From the NCBI GenBank assembly GCA_903941205.1, contig CAJAOB010000332.1, forward strand, positions 1-40,564: a stretch of DNA of 40,564 bases, written 5' to 3'. Below the pieces are notes generated by a model. It was not told the origin of the DNA, made no database searches, and worked only from the letters and a program-made list of their open reading frames with translations. Within the stretch, counting starts at the first letter, position 1. The number at the start of each line of letters is the position of its first letter. Shown piece after piece: positions 15,366 through 26,803 of this stretch. The stretch comes from an uncultured Burkholderiales bacterium. GTDB lineage: Bacteria; Pseudomonadota; Gammaproteobacteria; Burkholderiales; Burkholderiaceae_C. The position numbers and the translations under genes were made by a program.

Positions 15366-16202
15366 TCAAGCGGGATTGTCAATGTCGACAAACTGATGCA
15401 TCAGCCCGAACTGCTCGGCGACATGCGCGGCTACGGCAGGCGCGCCGTAGCGCTCGGAGGCATGGTGGCCGCAAGCGATGTAAGCCACACCCATTTCACG
15501 CGCCAGATGCGCTTGCGGCTCGGAGATTTCGCCGGTGATGAAAGCGTCGGCACCGGCGGCCATCGCCGATTCGAAATACCCCTGAGCCCCGCCGGTGCAC
15601 CAGGCGATATTTTCGAGAGGCCGGCCAGTCACTGAATCGGGGGCGACGCAAACGACCGGCCGCTGCAGGACGTCAGAGACATGGCCGGCAAGACTGGCGG
15701 CGTTATCAAAGCCCGCTCCCTGCGCACGCCGACCGATGAAGCCCAAGGCGTTGTCGCCGAATCGCCCGGCCTCCGCAGGATGGGCTAAGAGTCCAAGCAA
15801 GCGGCCGAGCTGCGCGTTGTTGCCCAGCTCCGGATGGGCGTCGAGTGGCAGGTGGTAGGCAAACAGATTGATGTCCTTGCCCAGCAAAAGGGCCAGCCGG
15901 CGCTTCATCCAGCCCGTCACCCGAGCGTCCTGACCGCGCCAGAAAAGACCGTGGTGCACGAAGATCGCATCGGCCTGAAGGTCCACCGCCGCCTCAATCA
16001 GCGCCAGGCTGGCCGTCACGCCCGACACGATGCGGCGCACCTTGTCGCGGCCTTCGACTTGCAAACCGTTCGGACCGTAATCCTTGAAACGCTCGGGCTG
16101 AAGCAAGCCGTCAAAGGCCTTGAGGAGCGCGTCGCGGGAAGCCTCGGCCGGACTGGCGGTCGGCTCGGCCGAAAACGTTAAAAACCCTGAATTCGTTGCC
16201 AC
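15366..16202 (-). CDS. Nif3-like dinuclear metal-centre protein (YbgI family), GTG start
   Basis: 278-residue member of the NIF3/YbgI family, hexameric ring proteins with a two-metal site; some act as GTP cyclohydrolase-like hydrolases, but the general role is unsettled. Conserved segments: FKDYGPNGLQVEG, VSGVTASLALIEAAV, DAIFVHHGLFW (metal-binding HH), NLFAYHLPLDAHPELGNN, TGEISEPQAHLAREMG and YIACGHHASERYG. The ORF track extends to 16421 but the first 73 residues look like non-coding translation. GTG 16202 is preceded by AAGGA about 9 bases upstream, and no suitable ATG exists, so GTG is chosen. It is divergent from the DegS-like gene. Confidence 0.85.
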   Translation of the reverse strand: MATNSGFLTFSAEPTASPAEASRDALLKAFDGLLQPERFKDYGPNGLQVEGRDKVRRIVSGVTASLALIEAAVDLQADAIFVHHGLFWRGQDARVTGWMKRRLALLLGKDINLFAYHLPLDAHPELGNNAQLGRLLGLLAHPAEAGRFGDNALGFIGRRAQGAGFDNAASLAGHVSDVLQRPVVCVAPDSVTGRPLENIAWCTGGAQGYFESAMAAGADAFITGEISEPQAHLAREMGVAYIACGHHASERYGAPAVAAHVAEQFGLMHQFVDIDNPA

Positions 16203-16466
16203 AAAAGCTTTTCCTTGGATTGCTGGCTCGGCTGCACCGGGGCGCCTGAACTGAAGCGCCACTGCGGACGCTGATGCCGGATTATCGCCACGACCCGCCT
16301 GCCCGGCTCCGGGGCGGCATTTCCAGTCGGGCTGAAGATTCGGGGGCCGATCAGCGAAAATCAATCTGCGTCTTGCCTCTGAGCCACCTTGCAAACAAGC
16401 CCGAACGGGCCCGTCAGGCACGCCGACTTTTCAAATCCGACTTTTCCCTTGAGGCCCATCCCCATC

Positions 16467-17612
<1,146 letters not shown>

Positions 17613-17636
17613 AAAAGCGACGGCGAGAGCGACAAT

Positions 17637-18437
17637 TCAGGACTTGACGGCAGCGTCCTCGTTGTCCGTCGCTGGGGCCTTTGTGTGTTTTACAAACACC
17701 TGTGCGGCCAGAATGCCGACCTCGTACAAGCCGCCGACCACGCCCAGCAGCATGATCATGGAGCCGGCGTCGGGAGGTGTCACGAGCGCGGTGCCGACGG
17801 CCGCCAACACCCAAAAGTAACCGCGGTATTCACGCAGCTGAGCGACCGTCAGCACGCCCATGCGCACCAGCAGGATGACCGCAATCGGCACCTCGAAAGC
17901 CAGCCCGAAGGCCAGGAACATGCCCAGCACAAAGTTAAGGTATTCCTCGATGTCAGGCGCTGCCGTGATCGACTTGGGCGCAAAGCTCTGGATGAAGGTG
18001 AACACCTGGCCAAAGACGAAGAAATAGCAAAAAGCCACGCCAAAGAAAAACAGCAAGGTGCTGGACACCACCAGCGGCATGACGAGCTTTTTCTCGTGAC
18101 TGTAGAGCCCGGGCGCTACAAACGCCCAGACCTGGTAGAGCACCACCGGCAAGGCGATCATGAAGGCGGCCATGAACAAGATCTTGATCGGCACCACGAA
18201 CGGTGAAATCACGTTGGTGGCGATCAGGGTCGCCCCCTTGGGCAGGCTGGCGATCAGGGGCGCCGCCAGCAGGTCGTAAAGCGCGCCCGGCCCAGGGAAC
18301 AGAGCCAACAAGGCCGCCGCCACGCCGACCGCGATCACCGCCTTGATCATCCGGTCGCGCAATTCCATGAGGTGCTGCACGAAGGGCTGCTCGGTGCCCG
18401 CGAGTTCGTCAGGCTTGTCGGTTTGCGGATCACTCAT
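17637..18437 (-). CDS. tatC: Sec-independent protein translocase subunit TatC
   Basis: 266-residue polytopic membrane protein that binds twin-arginine signal peptides. Typical features: FVQHLMELRDRMIKAVIAVG at the N-terminus, WAFVAPGLYSHEKKLVMPLV in the first long loop, LNFVLGMFLAFGLAFEVPIA and the C-terminal YFWVLAAVGTALVTPPD. Six transmembrane helices are visible. It ends tatABC on the minus strand, 108 bp after tatB. That gap contains no gene I can see. Confidence 0.97.
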   Translation of the reverse strand: MSDPQTDKPDELAGTEQPFVQHLMELRDRMIKAVIAVGVAAALLALFPGPGALYDLLAAPLIASLPKGATLIATNVISPFVVPIKILFMAAFMIALPVVLYQVWAFVAPGLYSHEKKLVMPLVVSSTLLFFFGVAFCYFFVFGQVFTFIQSFAPKSITAAPDIEEYLNFVLGMFLAFGLAFEVPIAVILLVRMGVLTVAQLREYRGYFWVLAAVGTALVTPPDAGSMIMLLGVVGGLYEVGILAAQVFVKHTKAPATDNEDAAVKS

Positions 18438-18545
18438 GAAGAAAAAAGGCCTTGCAGTTCGGGCTTGACGCGGGCTCCACAGGCCATCGATCCAGCCGCC
18501 ATAAAAGAATGCTCAGGGTGCGAAGCGCAAGCCGAAAAGCCTGGT

Positions 18546-19034
18546 CTAGACATGCGGGTTGGCACGCGACTTGGGCCGGTAGCGCGCCACCCGTGCCGCA
18601 CCCGACAAAGCCTTGGTCCGGACGCCGGATCGGGCCTTGAACCATTGCGGCATTGCGCCCTGCTTGAGCCGCCAGTTTTTCCCTGGGTGCTTGTACTCGG
18701 GATAGCTGATCATGCCGGGCGCCTCGTCAACGCTGCTACCAGAGGCATCGGCCAGCGCCGTGGTTTCGGCCCAGGACTTTTCAAAGTCGCTGGCATTGGT
18801 CTGGATGGAGTTCTCGACATCGCGGGCGGCGCCTTCGACGCTGTCCTTCATCTTTTTGAGCTCATCGAGTTCCATGGAGCGATTGACTTCGTTCTTGACA
18901 TCGGCGACATAGCGCTGCGCCTTGCCCAGCAAGGCGCCCACGGTGCGCGCCACACGCGGCAGTTTCTCGGGGCCGATGACGATCAGTGCCACGGCGCCGA
19001 TCAGCGCGATTTTGGAAATGCCGAGATCAATCAC
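18546..19034 (-). CDS. tatB: Sec-independent protein translocase subunit TatB, GTG start
   Basis: 162-residue single-span protein partnering TatC in the receptor complex. The N-terminus [20 protein letters not shown] is the membrane helix, followed by the [11 protein letters not shown] hinge and a long amphipathic/charged helix ([20 protein letters not shown]). A basic tail ends the protein. The start codon is GTG (19034) with a poor Shine-Dalgarno, so its level may depend on tatA translation 67 bp upstream. Length is normal for betaproteobacteria. Confidence 0.95.
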   Translation of the reverse strand: MIDLGISKIALIGAVALIVIGPEKLPRVARTVGALLGKAQRYVADVKNEVNRSMELDELKKMKDSVEGAARDVENSIQTNASDFEKSWAETTALADASGSSVDEAPGMISYPEYKHPGKNWRLKQGAMPQWFKARSGVRTKALSGAARVARYRPKSRANPHV

Positions 19035-19101
19035 GTTGGTTCAAGCCGGCGCAAGAAGTCCGGGCACTGGGGAACGCTGGAAAAGCTCAATGAAGACCTG
19101 A

Positions 19102-19368
19102 TCAGGATTTTTGACGCGCTTGCACGTCGATGGTGGTCTTGTCTGCCGGCACTGGTTGCGCGGTGACTTGGGCTGTGGCCGTGGCAGCGGCAGCGGCAGG
19201 CGCGGCTGGCTCTTCAGCCGCTGGCTGGCCGCCTTCTTTCATGCCATCCTTGAAGCCCTTGACCGCACCGCCGAGGTCGCCGCCGATGTTCTTGAGCTTC
19301 TTGGTACCAAACACCATGACCACGATGAGCAGGACGATCAACCAATGCCAGATGGAAAACGAACCCAT
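19102..19368 (-). CDS. tatA: Sec-independent protein translocase subunit TatA
   Basis: 88-residue pore-forming Tat subunit. The short N-terminal membrane helix [17 protein letters not shown] is followed by the [20 protein letters not shown] amphipathic helix. A low-complexity Ala/Pro/Glu tail ([18 protein letters not shown]) follows. A strong AGGAGA lies a few bases before the ATG, the best ribosome binding site of the three tat genes, consistent with TatA being the most abundant subunit. It follows the HIT gene by 136 bp. Confidence 0.96.
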   Translation of the reverse strand: MGSFSIWHWLIVLLIVVMVFGTKKLKNIGGDLGGAVKGFKDGMKEGGQPAAEEPAAPAAAAATATAQVTAQPVPADKTTIDVQARQKS

Positions 19369-19504
19369 ATTTCTCTCCTAAGCGGTGATGCCGGCCAAAA
19401 ACTGCCAGCGTGTGTGAATGGGAGCGATTCTAAAGCGCTTGGCCGCCGGAACATGAACCCGCTTCGGATTGTCCTTGGTCACAGTGTTTGAAACCGTTAC
19501 CGAC

Positions 19505-19879
19505 TCAGCCGCGCAACCAGGGGCGCGGCCCGCCCATCACGTGGATATGCAAGTGATGGACTTCCTGGCCGCCTTCCGCGCCGGTGTTGGTGACGATGCG
19601 AAAACCGCCCTCAGGATAGGGCCTGCAGCCCTGCTCCAGCGCCAGCCTTGGCGCCAGGGCCATCATGCGGCCGAGCAGCGCCTCATGCTCGGGCCCGACC
19701 TGCGCCATGGAAGCGATATGGCGCTTGGGAATCATGAGGAAATGCACAGGCGCCCACGGCTGAATATCGTGAAAAGCCAGTATTTGATCGTCCTCGTAAA
19801 CCTTGCGGCTGGGAATCTTCCCAGCAGCGATCTTGCAGAACAGGCAAGTTTCCAGGTGATCAGATGGCAGCAGTGTCAT
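19505..19879 (-). CDS. HIT (histidine triad) family hydrolase, HinT-like
   Basis: 124-residue purine nucleoside phosphoramidase-type protein. It has the triad EVHHLHIHVMGG near the C-terminus, with the Zn-type CLFCKIAAGKIPSRKVYEDD opening and FLMIPKRHIASMAQV in the middle. The track's 20041 start is too long; ATG 19879 gives the normal length and overlaps the stop of the upstream membrane-protein gene as ATGA. It sits between the his genes and tatABC, the usual place in Burkholderiales. Confidence 0.92.
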   Translation of the reverse strand: MTLLPSDHLETCLFCKIAAGKIPSRKVYEDDQILAFHDIQPWAPVHFLMIPKRHIASMAQVGPEHEALLGRMMALAPRLALEQGCRPYPEGGFRIVTNTGAEGGQEVHHLHIHVMGGPRPWLRG

Positions 19880-20247
19880 GCCGTCAACTCCTCTTGGGGC
19901 AGGCGACTGGCATTCAGGCGCAGCCAGCCCTTGATACAGCGGTACAGGTACCACAACCAGACCAGGCCATAAGCCAGCATGCCCGGAACAATAAAAACCA
20001 GCCACAGCGGCGACAACAGCACCAGCCAGACCAGGGTCCACCAGAACGTGGCGATCATGAAGTTGTGATGCGCCACATAAAGCGGATTGACTTCGTCAGC
20101 GCGGCGCAGGTAGTTGATGATCAGGGCGATCACGGCAAAGACGCCACCGCTGAACCATGCCAGCGTGTGCAGTCCGTAGAGAATCTGCATGATCAGCTTG
20201 TCGTTGGAGCTGCTGCCTGCCTCGCCCAAAGGCGCCTGAGAGTTCAT
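19876..20247 (-). CDS. Small membrane protein, DUF4870-like
   Basis: 123-residue inner-membrane protein with about three hydrophobic segments: ILYGLHTLAWFSGGVFAVIALIINYL, MIATFWWTLVWLVLLSPLWLVFIV and MLAYGLVWLWYLYRCIKGW. Between them is the conserved RRADEVNPLYVAHHNFMI loop. The pattern resembles the DUF4870 family of uncharacterised membrane proteins. AAGGA about 6 bases before ATG 20247 supports this start over the track's longer frame. It lies 71 bp after hisE, and its stop overlaps the HIT start (ATGA), so the pair is translationally coupled. Confidence 0.8.
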   Translation of the reverse strand: MNSQAPLGEAGSSSNDKLIMQILYGLHTLAWFSGGVFAVIALIINYLRRADEVNPLYVAHHNFMIATFWWTLVWLVLLSPLWLVFIVPGMLAYGLVWLWYLYRCIKGWLRLNASRLPQEELTA

Positions 20248-20318
20248 GAAGTTTCCTTGCAATCTGTGAAACCCTGGACGAGCGCGAAAACGCTCTCCTT
20301 GCAACGTGCCGTGCGGAC

Positions 20319-20699
20319 TTATCTTTCCGCGTCGGCGCGCAGCAGCGCCTTGCGCAAGGCTTTTTCCTCGATGCCGCTGGTGCCTTCGCGCCGCTCCAGC
20401 TCGGCAATCACGTCGGCCGGCGTCAGCCCGTAATGGGCCAGCGCGATCAGGGTGTGAAACCACAAGTCGGCCACTTCACCGACCAGCTTGCCCTGCAAAG
20501 CGGCTGTGGGGCCGCCGTGGTCAAGGTCCTTGGCGGCCATCACGGTTTCGGTGGCTTCCTCGCCAATTTTTTTCAAAAATGCGTCCGGGCCCTGATGCAG
20601 CAGCCGGGCCACATAACTTTTGCCGGGGTCCCCCCCGTTGGCCACCTTGCGGCTTTCGATCACCTGGGCCAGGCGGGCGAGCGAGTCGTTCGAAGTCAT
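20319..20699 (-). CDS. hisE: Phosphoribosyl-ATP pyrophosphatase HisE
   Basis: 126-residue enzyme catalysing step 2 of histidine synthesis (PR-ATP to PR-AMP). The MazG-like all-alpha fold carries the metal-binding acidic pattern [15 protein letters not shown] and [21 protein letters not shown]. In this organism HisE and HisI are separate proteins, unlike the fused HisIE of enterobacteria. It begins 6 bp after hisI and is the last his gene of the cluster. Confidence 0.95.
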   Translation of the reverse strand: MTSNDSLARLAQVIESRKVANGGDPGKSYVARLLHQGPDAFLKKIGEEATETVMAAKDLDHGGPTAALQGKLVGEVADLWFHTLIALAHYGLTPADVIAELERREGTSGIEEKALRKALLRADAER

Positions 20700-20705
20700 G
20701 CTTGT

Positions 20706-21101
20706 TTACTTGTAAATATGTTGCGGGTCTTTGAGCACCGGCTCGGCCGCCACCCATTGGCCCTGGTCATAGCGGTGGAAAAAGCAGCTGTGGCGGCCGG
20801 TGTGGCAGGCAATCGAGGGGCCGCTGTCCTGCCCGAGCTGGGTGATTTTCAGCAAGATCACGTCGTTGTCGCAGTCAAGCCGGATCTCATGCACGGTCTG
20901 GACATGGCCGGACTCTTCCCCCTTGCGCCACAGGCGGCCGCGCGAGCGGCTGAAATACACAGCCCGGCCCGAATCAGCCGTTTCCTGGAGCGCCTCGCGG
21001 TTCATCCAGGCAAACATCAGCACGTCGCCGCTGGCGGCTTCTTGCGCAATCACGGGGATCAGGCCCCGTTCGTCCCATCGGACTTCATCTAACCAGTTCA
21101 T
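20706..21101 (-). CDS. hisI: Phosphoribosyl-AMP cyclohydrolase HisI
   Basis: 131-residue zinc-dependent cyclohydrolase opening the adenine ring of PR-AMP (step 3). Conserved blocks: [57 protein letters not shown] (metal-binding Asp/Cys pattern) and [12 protein letters not shown] with the second Cys ligands. Starts 72 bp after hisF. Length is typical of stand-alone HisI. Confidence 0.96.
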   Translation of the reverse strand: MNWLDEVRWDERGLIPVIAQEAASGDVLMFAWMNREALQETADSGRAVYFSRSRGRLWRKGEESGHVQTVHEIRLDCDNDVILLKITQLGQDSGPSIACHTGRHSCFFHRYDQGQWVAAEPVLKDPQHIYK

Positions 21102-21173
21102 GGGCCTATTGTCTGCGAAGCAAAGGCAGCCCGGCGCCAGTGCGCCAGGGTCGGCGAAGGCCGGGGCCCGGCC

Positions 21174-21953
21174 TCAGAGGCGAACCGGGATGCCGCGTTC
21201 GGCCATGCGCTGCTTGGCCTGCTGCACGGTGTATTCGCCGTAATGAAAAATGCTGGCTGCCAGCACCGCATCGGCGCCGCCGATCTGTATGCCATCGGCC
21301 AGATGGTCCAGGTTTCCGACCCCGCCCGAGGCGATCACGGGCACGCTCACGGCATCGCTCACGGCCCGTGTCAGCGCCAGGTCAAAACCGGCCTTGGTGC
21401 CGTCACGGTCCATGCTGGTGAGCAAAATTTCGCCCGCCCCGCGCAGCGCCATTTCGATGGCCCAGGCAACCGCGTCCAGGCCGGTATTTTTGCGGCCGCC
21501 GTGGCTGTAGACATCCCAGCCGGCGCCACGCGTCAAAGCCTCTTCATCGGAGCGCCGCTTGGCGTCGATGGCAACGACGATGCACTGCGCGCCATAGCGC
21601 GCGGAAGCGTCTTCGATCACCTGCGGATTGGCCAGTGCGGCCGAATTGAAGCTGGTCTTGTCCGCACCGGCATTGAGCAGCCGCCGGACATCGTCCACCG
21701 TCCGAACACCGCCGCCCACGGTCAGGGGGATGAAAACCTGCGAGGCCACGGCCTCGATGATGTGCAGGATCAGGTCACGCCCGTCGCTGGTGGCCGTGAT
21801 GTCCAGAAAAGTCAGCTCGTCAGCACCCTGGTCGTTGTAGCGCGCAGCAATCTCGACCGGGTCTCCGGCGTCGCGCAGTGCAAGGAAGTTGACGCCCTTG
21901 ACCACACGGCCGCCGGTCACGTCGAGGCAGGGAATGATTCGTTTGGCGAGCAT
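21174..21953 (-). CDS. hisF: Imidazole glycerol phosphate synthase cyclase subunit HisF
   Basis: 259-residue TIM-barrel subunit that joins HisH-derived ammonia to PRFAR, yielding IGP and AICAR. It shows the repeated half-barrel phosphate-binding pattern: [18 protein letters not shown] (catalytic Asp), [18 protein letters not shown], and the second half with [15 protein letters not shown] and [17 protein letters not shown]. The track's start is a TTG at 21965; ATG 21953 (MLAKRIIP) matches the family start. It follows hisA by 111 bp. Confidence 0.97.
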   Translation of the reverse strand: MLAKRIIPCLDVTGGRVVKGVNFLALRDAGDPVEIAARYNDQGADELTFLDITATSDGRDLILHIIEAVASQVFIPLTVGGGVRTVDDVRRLLNAGADKTSFNSAALANPQVIEDASARYGAQCIVVAIDAKRRSDEEALTRGAGWDVYSHGGRKNTGLDAVAWAIEMALRGAGEILLTSMDRDGTKAGFDLALTRAVSDAVSVPVIASGGVGNLDHLADGIQIGGADAVLAASIFHYGEYTVQQAKQRMAERGIPVRL

Positions 21954-22064
21954 TTGGTCAGTCAAGAATAGCCTGCGCAGCCTTGCTGCGGATGGATAGG
22001 CGAAAAGCCAGGACAGAGCCCCTTGGCCCGGACATCTCCCGTGTGGAGTGAGCAGTGAGGCAGA

Positions 22065-22805
22065 TCAGCCGTTGAGCTCGTCGGCCCGGCTCTGCGCTGC
22101 CGCAAAGTCGAGGTCGCCGCTGTAAATCGAGCGGCCACAGATCACGCCTTCGACCCCGTCGTCTTCTACCGCACACAAGGCGTCGATGTCTGCCATGTTG
22201 GACAGTCCGCCCGAAGCGATGACCGGGATGGACAGGGCCTGGGCGAGTCTGACGGTGGCTTCGATGTTGATGCCGCTGAGCATGCCGTCGCGACCGATGT
22301 CGGTGTAGATGATGGATTCGACGCCGTAGTCTTCAAACTTCTTGGCCAGATCGACCACCTCGTGGCCCGTGAGCTTGCTCCAGCCGTCTGTGGCGACCTT
22401 GCCGTCCTTGGCGTCGAGGCCGACGATGATGTGACCGCCAAAGGCGGTGCAGGCGTCTTGCAAAAAGCCCGGGTTTTTCACGGCGGCCGTGCCGATGATG
22501 ACGTAGCGCAGTCCGGCGTCCAGGTAGCGCTCGATGGTGTCGAGGTCACGGATACCGCCGCCTAACTGGACCTCGATTTCGCTGCCAACTTCGAGCAGGA
22601 TCTTGCGAATGGCCAACTCGTTTCTGGGCTTGCCCGCGAAGGCGCCATTAAGGTCCACCAGATGCAAACGCCGCGCGCCTTTGTCGACCCAACTGCGCGC
22701 CATCGCTGCGGGGTCCTCGCCAAAGGTCGTGGACTGGTCCATGTCGCCCTGTTTAAGACGCACGCAATGGCCGTCTTTCAAGTCAATCGCGGGGATAAGT
22801 AGCAT
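22065..22805 (-). CDS. hisA: ProFAR isomerase HisA
   Basis: 246-residue TIM-barrel enzyme converting ProFAR to PRFAR. Signature pieces: [20 protein letters not shown] (catalytic Asp at the start), [21 protein letters not shown], then [16 protein letters not shown] (second catalytic Asp) and [15 protein letters not shown]. It is homologous to HisF, and the two are adjacent. 110 bp separates it from hisH upstream. Confidence 0.97.
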   Translation of the reverse strand: MLLIPAIDLKDGHCVRLKQGDMDQSTTFGEDPAAMARSWVDKGARRLHLVDLNGAFAGKPRNELAIRKILLEVGSEIEVQLGGGIRDLDTIERYLDAGLRYVIIGTAAVKNPGFLQDACTAFGGHIIVGLDAKDGKVATDGWSKLTGHEVVDLAKKFEDYGVESIIYTDIGRDGMLSGINIEATVRLAQALSIPVIASGGLSNMADIDALCAVEDDGVEGVICGRSIYSGDLDFAAAQSRADELNG

Positions 22806-22915
22806 GTTGCGTTAAAAAGGAAGACAAGAAATCGGGTGAGGCAGGCCAGGAAAACTGGTAACAAAAGCCAAACTCGGGTCCGTATAAATCAGCACAAATG
22901 CGCAAGAAACGTCCC

Positions 22916-23617
22916 TCAGGGATTCCAGTGCAAGAAATTGCGGTAGAGGGCCAAGCCATGGTTTGCGCTTTTTTCAGGGTGAAACTGGGTCGCAAAAATA
23001 TTATCTCGTGCAACCACGGCAGCAAAGCGCCCGCCATAGTCTGCTTCGCCGGCAGTGTTGCGCGAATCAGACGGCTTCGCGTAAAAACTATGGACAAAAT
23101 AGAAATAAGATGCTTGGGGCACCCCGACCCATAGTGCATGCGGAAGCGCGCGAAAGTCGGGAGAAGAAGCGCTGCCAGAGCTGCCCTGAAAAACCTCGTT
23201 CCAGCCCATCTGCGGCACCTTGTAGCGGCTGCCGTCCGGCTGAAGCCGGCCTGCCAGGTCAAATTTGACGACTTCACCCGCAATCAGGCCCAAACCAGGC
23301 GTACCAACACCGGCAGGCCCCTCCTCGCTGCGGTCTAGCAGCATCTGCATGCCAACGCAAACACCGAACAGCGGCTTGGTCGCAGCGGCGTGCAGCACGG
23401 CTTCGTGCAGGCCGGACTCAGCCAGCTCGCGCATGCAGTCGGGCATGGCGCCCTGCCCCGGCAAGACCACGCGGTCTGCATCACGCACCGCTTGCGCGCT
23501 GGCTGTGACGATCACCTCCCAGCCCGTGCCCTCGGCCACGTGCGCCACCGCCTGCGAGACCGAGCGCAAATTGCCCATGCCGTAGTCGACCACGGCGACT
23601 TTTTTCAGAACAGCCAT
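22916..23617 (-). CDS. hisH: Imidazole glycerol phosphate synthase glutaminase subunit HisH
   Basis: 233-residue class I glutamine amidotransferase feeding ammonia to HisF. The nucleophile elbow is [18 protein letters not shown] with Cys87; the His/Glu pair is in [14 protein letters not shown] near the end. It opens with [14 protein letters not shown]. It is about 15-20 residues longer than E. coli HisH, mainly around [20 protein letters not shown], a probable surface loop. It lies 73 bp after hisB and before its partner pathway genes hisA and hisF. Confidence 0.96.
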   Translation of the reverse strand: MAVLKKVAVVDYGMGNLRSVSQAVAHVAEGTGWEVIVTASAQAVRDADRVVLPGQGAMPDCMRELAESGLHEAVLHAAATKPLFGVCVGMQMLLDRSEEGPAGVGTPGLGLIAGEVVKFDLAGRLQPDGSRYKVPQMGWNEVFQGSSGSASSPDFRALPHALWVGVPQASYFYFVHSFYAKPSDSRNTAGEADYGGRFAAVVARDNIFATQFHPEKSANHGLALYRNFLHWNP

Positions 23618-23690
23618 AAAAACATCAGGTGCGTGGCGCTTGCCGTTTGAGTCGGAACCCTGCCCATGAACCGCTCGCAGGCGCGGCGAC

Positions 23691-24305
23691 TCAGAGCGAA
23701 CCCTTGGTCGAGGGGATCACACCGGCCATGCGCGGGTCGTGTTCGAGCGCCATGCGCAGCGCGCGCGCAAAGGCCTTGAACACGGTCTCGGCCTGGTGGT
23801 GGGCGTTTTCGCCGCGCAGGTTGTCAATGTGCAGGGTGACGAACGCGTGATTGGCGAAACCCTGAAAAAACTCGAAAGCCAGTTGCGAGTCAAAGGTGCC
23901 GATCATGCCGCTGGTGAAGGGCACGTTCATGACCAGCCCCGGGCGCCCCGAAAAGTCGATCACCACGCGGCTCAGCGCCTCGTCGAGCGGCACATAAGCA
24001 TGGCCGTAGCGGCGCAGGCCTTTCTTGTCGCCAACCGCCAGGGCCACCGCCTGGCCCAGGGTGATGCCCACGTCCTCGACCGTGTGATGGCCGTCGATGT
24101 GCAGGTCGCCGTCGGCCTGGATATCCAGATCAATCAGCCCGTGGCGGGCGATCTGGTCGAGCATGTGGTCGAAAAAACCGATGCCCGTGGCCAGACGTGA
24201 GACGCCGGTGCCGTCCAGATTGACCCGGGCGGTGATCTTGGTTTCAGCCGTGTTGCGCGTGACTTCAGCGGTGCGCGCGGCGAAAGGGGTGGCGGCGGTG
24301 GTCAT
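23691..24305 (-). CDS. hisB: Imidazoleglycerol-phosphate dehydratase HisB (monofunctional)
   Basis: 204-residue Mn-dependent dehydratase (step 6). The two metal-binding repeats are [16 protein letters not shown] with [14 protein letters not shown], and [16 protein letters not shown] with [19 protein letters not shown]. There is no HAD-type histidinol phosphatase domain, so that step must be encoded elsewhere. The ATG overlaps the hisC stop as ATGA, indicating translational coupling. Confidence 0.97.
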   Translation of the reverse strand: MTTAATPFAARTAEVTRNTAETKITARVNLDGTGVSRLATGIGFFDHMLDQIARHGLIDLDIQADGDLHIDGHHTVEDVGITLGQAVALAVGDKKGLRRYGHAYVPLDEALSRVVIDFSGRPGLVMNVPFTSGMIGTFDSQLAFEFFQGFANHAFVTLHIDNLRGENAHHQAETVFKAFARALRMALEHDPRMAGVIPSTKGSL

Positions 24306-25447
24306 AGGGATTTTTCAAGAATCGCCAGCAACTGCGTGTTCTCGTCGGCGGTGCCCACGGTCAGTCGCAGGCAGTTGGCCAGCAAGGGATGCATTTTAGA
24401 AATGTTTTTGATCAGCACGCCGCCCGCCTTCAGGCGCTCGAACACCCGACCGGCAGCGTCGCCGCCGGCGCCAGGGGCACTGGCCTGGGCGTTAGCGTCG
24501 GCATCAAGCACGCGCACCAGAATCATGTTGGCGTCACTGTTCCAGACCTGCAGGCCGGGCATCGCGCGCAAGGCCGTCATCAGGCGCTCGCGCTGCTGCA
24601 CCAGGTCCGCCGCCTGGGCCGCGAAGACCGGCTGGTGCTCCAGCGCGAACAAGGCCGCCTCGCAATTGAGGACGCTGATGTTGTAGGGCGGGCGCACCTT
24701 GTCGAACTCGGCGATGAGCGCCTTCGGGCCCATCATGTAGCCCAGACGCACGCCCGCCAGACCGAACTTGCTAAGCGTGCGCATCAACAGCACATGGCTG
24801 TGGCGGGCGATGCGGTCGATGTAGCTCTTGCTGGAAAACGGCTGGTAAGCCTCGTCCATGACGACCAGACCGCCCTGCGCGCCGACGGCGTCGATGATCT
24901 TTTCGATCACCGCGTCGTCCCAGAGGTTGGCGGTGGGGTTGTTCGGGTAGGCGAGGTAGACGATGGACGGCCGGTGCTCGGCGATGGCGGCCAGCATGGC
25001 CACTTCGTCCAGCTCGAAATCGGCCGTCAGCGGCACGCCGATGAAGGCCAGGCCTTGCAACTGCGCGCTCATGGCATACATCACGAAGCCGGGTACCGGC
25101 GCCAGCACGCCAGCGCCAGGCACCTGGCAGGCCAGCGCCAGCAAGGAGATCAACTCGTCCGAGCCATTGCCCAGCATGAGCTCAAAGCCTTCAGGCATAC
25201 CTGCGTAAGCGGCCAGCGCGCGGCGCAGGTCGTTGACGCGGCCGTCCGGGTAGCGGTTCAGCGCCAGCGCGCCCAGGCGCTTTCCCAGTTCGGCCTGCAA
25301 ATGCGCGGGCAAACGGTGCGGATTCTCCATGGCATCGAGCTTGACCATGCCCGTGGAATCCTGAACGGCATAGGCGTGCATGGACTGCACATCCTGGCGG
25401 ATGCGGTTTTGCAGCGCCAGCGAGAGCGCGTCTGGTTGGGGGGTCAT
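24302..25447 (-). CDS. hisC: Histidinol-phosphate aminotransferase HisC
   Basis: 381-residue fold-type I PLP enzyme moving an amino group from glutamate to imidazole acetol phosphate. Landmarks: [82 protein letters not shown] with the PLP lysine in TLSKFG, and a C-terminal [16 protein letters not shown] region. A low-complexity insert ([17 protein letters not shown]) lies near residue 330. It is joined by ATGA overlaps to hisD upstream and hisB downstream. Confidence 0.97.
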   Translation of the reverse strand: MTPQPDALSLALQNRIRQDVQSMHAYAVQDSTGMVKLDAMENPHRLPAHLQAELGKRLGALALNRYPDGRVNDLRRALAAYAGMPEGFELMLGNGSDELISLLALACQVPGAGVLAPVPGFVMYAMSAQLQGLAFIGVPLTADFELDEVAMLAAIAEHRPSIVYLAYPNNPTANLWDDAVIEKIIDAVGAQGGLVVMDEAYQPFSSKSYIDRIARHSHVLLMRTLSKFGLAGVRLGYMMGPKALIAEFDKVRPPYNISVLNCEAALFALEHQPVFAAQAADLVQQRERLMTALRAMPGLQVWNSDANMILVRVLDADANAQASAPGAGGDAAGRVFERLKAGGVLIKNISKMHPLLANCLRLTVGTADENTQLLAILEKSL

Positions 25448-26787
25448 GGGGCAGCTCGCATGGTCGGAACGACCGCCAGTCGCATCTCGGCGGCGCGCGC
25501 GTGGGCTTGCAGGCCTTCGCCATAAGCCAGTTCAGCCGCCACCGGGCCCAGCACTTGTGCACCGGCCTGACTGACTTCAATCAGGCTCGAGCGTTTTTGA
25601 AAATCGTAAACACCCAGCGGGCTTGAAAAGCGCGCCGTTCCGCTGGTCGGCAACACATGGTTGGGGCCAGCACAATAGTCGCCCAGGCTTTCGCTGGTGT
25701 AGGCGCCCAGGAAAATGGCGCCGGCGTGCCGCAGCAAGGGTTCCCAGCGCTGGGGATCGCGGCTGGAAACCTCGAGGTGTTCGGGCGCGATGCGGTTGCT
25801 TAGCGCGCAGGCTTCTTCCATGGAGCGCGTGTGAATCAGCGCGCCCCGGTCAGACAATGACTTGGCGATGATGGCTGCGCGCGGCATGGCGGGCAGCAGG
25901 CGATCGATGGCGGCTTGCACGGCGTCGATGTAAGCAGCGTCAGGGCTGAGCAAAATGCTTTGCGCGAGTTCGTCATGCTCGGCCTGGCTGAACAAATCCA
26001 TGGCCACCCAGTCGGCCGGTGTGCTGCCGTCAGCCAGCACCAAAATCTCGGAGGGCCCGGCGATCATGTCGATGCCCACCGTGCCAAAAACGCGGCGCTT
26101 GGCGGCGGCCACATAGGCGTTGCCGGGGCCGGTGATCTTGTCCACCGCCGGCACCGTGGCCGTGCCGTAGGCCAGCGCGGCCACCGCCTGCGCGCCACCG
26201 ATGGTGAAGGCGCGGCTGACGCCGGCCACGTAGGCGGCGGCCAGCACCAGCGGATTTTTCTCGCCGCGCGGCGTGGGCACCACCATGATGATCTCGCCCA
26301 CCCCGGCCACATGCGCCGGAATCGCGTTCATCAGCACCGACGAGGGATAAGCCGCCTTGCCGCCGGGCACGTAAATGCCCACGCGGTCCAGCGGTGTGAC
26401 TTTTTGCCCCAGCAGGCTGCCGTCGGCATCGCGGTAGCTCCAGCTTTCGCCGCAGGCCTTTTTTTGCGCTTCGTGGTAGCTGCGAACGCGCGCCGCGGCG
26501 GCCTCAAGCGCGGCGCGCTGGGCTGGCGCCAGACTGTCAAAAGCGGACTTGAGCTCGGTCTGCGTGAGTTCGAGCGCTTGCACGCTGGCCGCATCAAGGC
26601 CATCGAAGCGGGCCGTGTACTCAAGCACGGCTGCGTCACCGCGCTGCCGGACGTCGGCCAGGATGGCGGCCACACGCTCTTCGATGGCGGTGTCCGTGTC
26701 GGCCGACCAATGCAGCCGCGCCTTGAAGTCCGCTTCAAACGAAGCGTCAAGGCTGGACAGGCGGGCGGGGCGGGCAGCGAAGTTCAT
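25444..26787 (-). CDS. hisD: Histidinol dehydrogenase HisD
   Basis: 447-residue zinc enzyme carrying out the last two oxidations to histidine. Visible blocks: [90 protein letters not shown] (zinc ligands), [12 protein letters not shown] and [20 protein letters not shown]. The track start at 26970 is inside hisG; ATG 26787 ([14 protein letters not shown]) lies 17 bases downstream of the hisG stop. Its stop overlaps hisC (ATGA). Confidence 0.97.
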   Translation of the reverse strand: MNFAARPARLSSLDASFEADFKARLHWSADTDTAIEERVAAILADVRQRGDAAVLEYTARFDGLDAASVQALELTQTELKSAFDSLAPAQRAALEAAAARVRSYHEAQKKACGESWSYRDADGSLLGQKVTPLDRVGIYVPGGKAAYPSSVLMNAIPAHVAGVGEIIMVVPTPRGEKNPLVLAAAYVAGVSRAFTIGGAQAVAALAYGTATVPAVDKITGPGNAYVAAAKRRVFGTVGIDMIAGPSEILVLADGSTPADWVAMDLFSQAEHDELAQSILLSPDAAYIDAVQAAIDRLLPAMPRAAIIAKSLSDRGALIHTRSMEEACALSNRIAPEHLEVSSRDPQRWEPLLRHAGAIFLGAYTSESLGDYCAGPNHVLPTSGTARFSSPLGVYDFQKRSSLIEVSQAGAQVLGPVAAELAYGEGLQAHARAAEMRLAVVPTMRAAP

Positions 26788-26803
26788 GGTGCTTTGAATG
26801 AGT

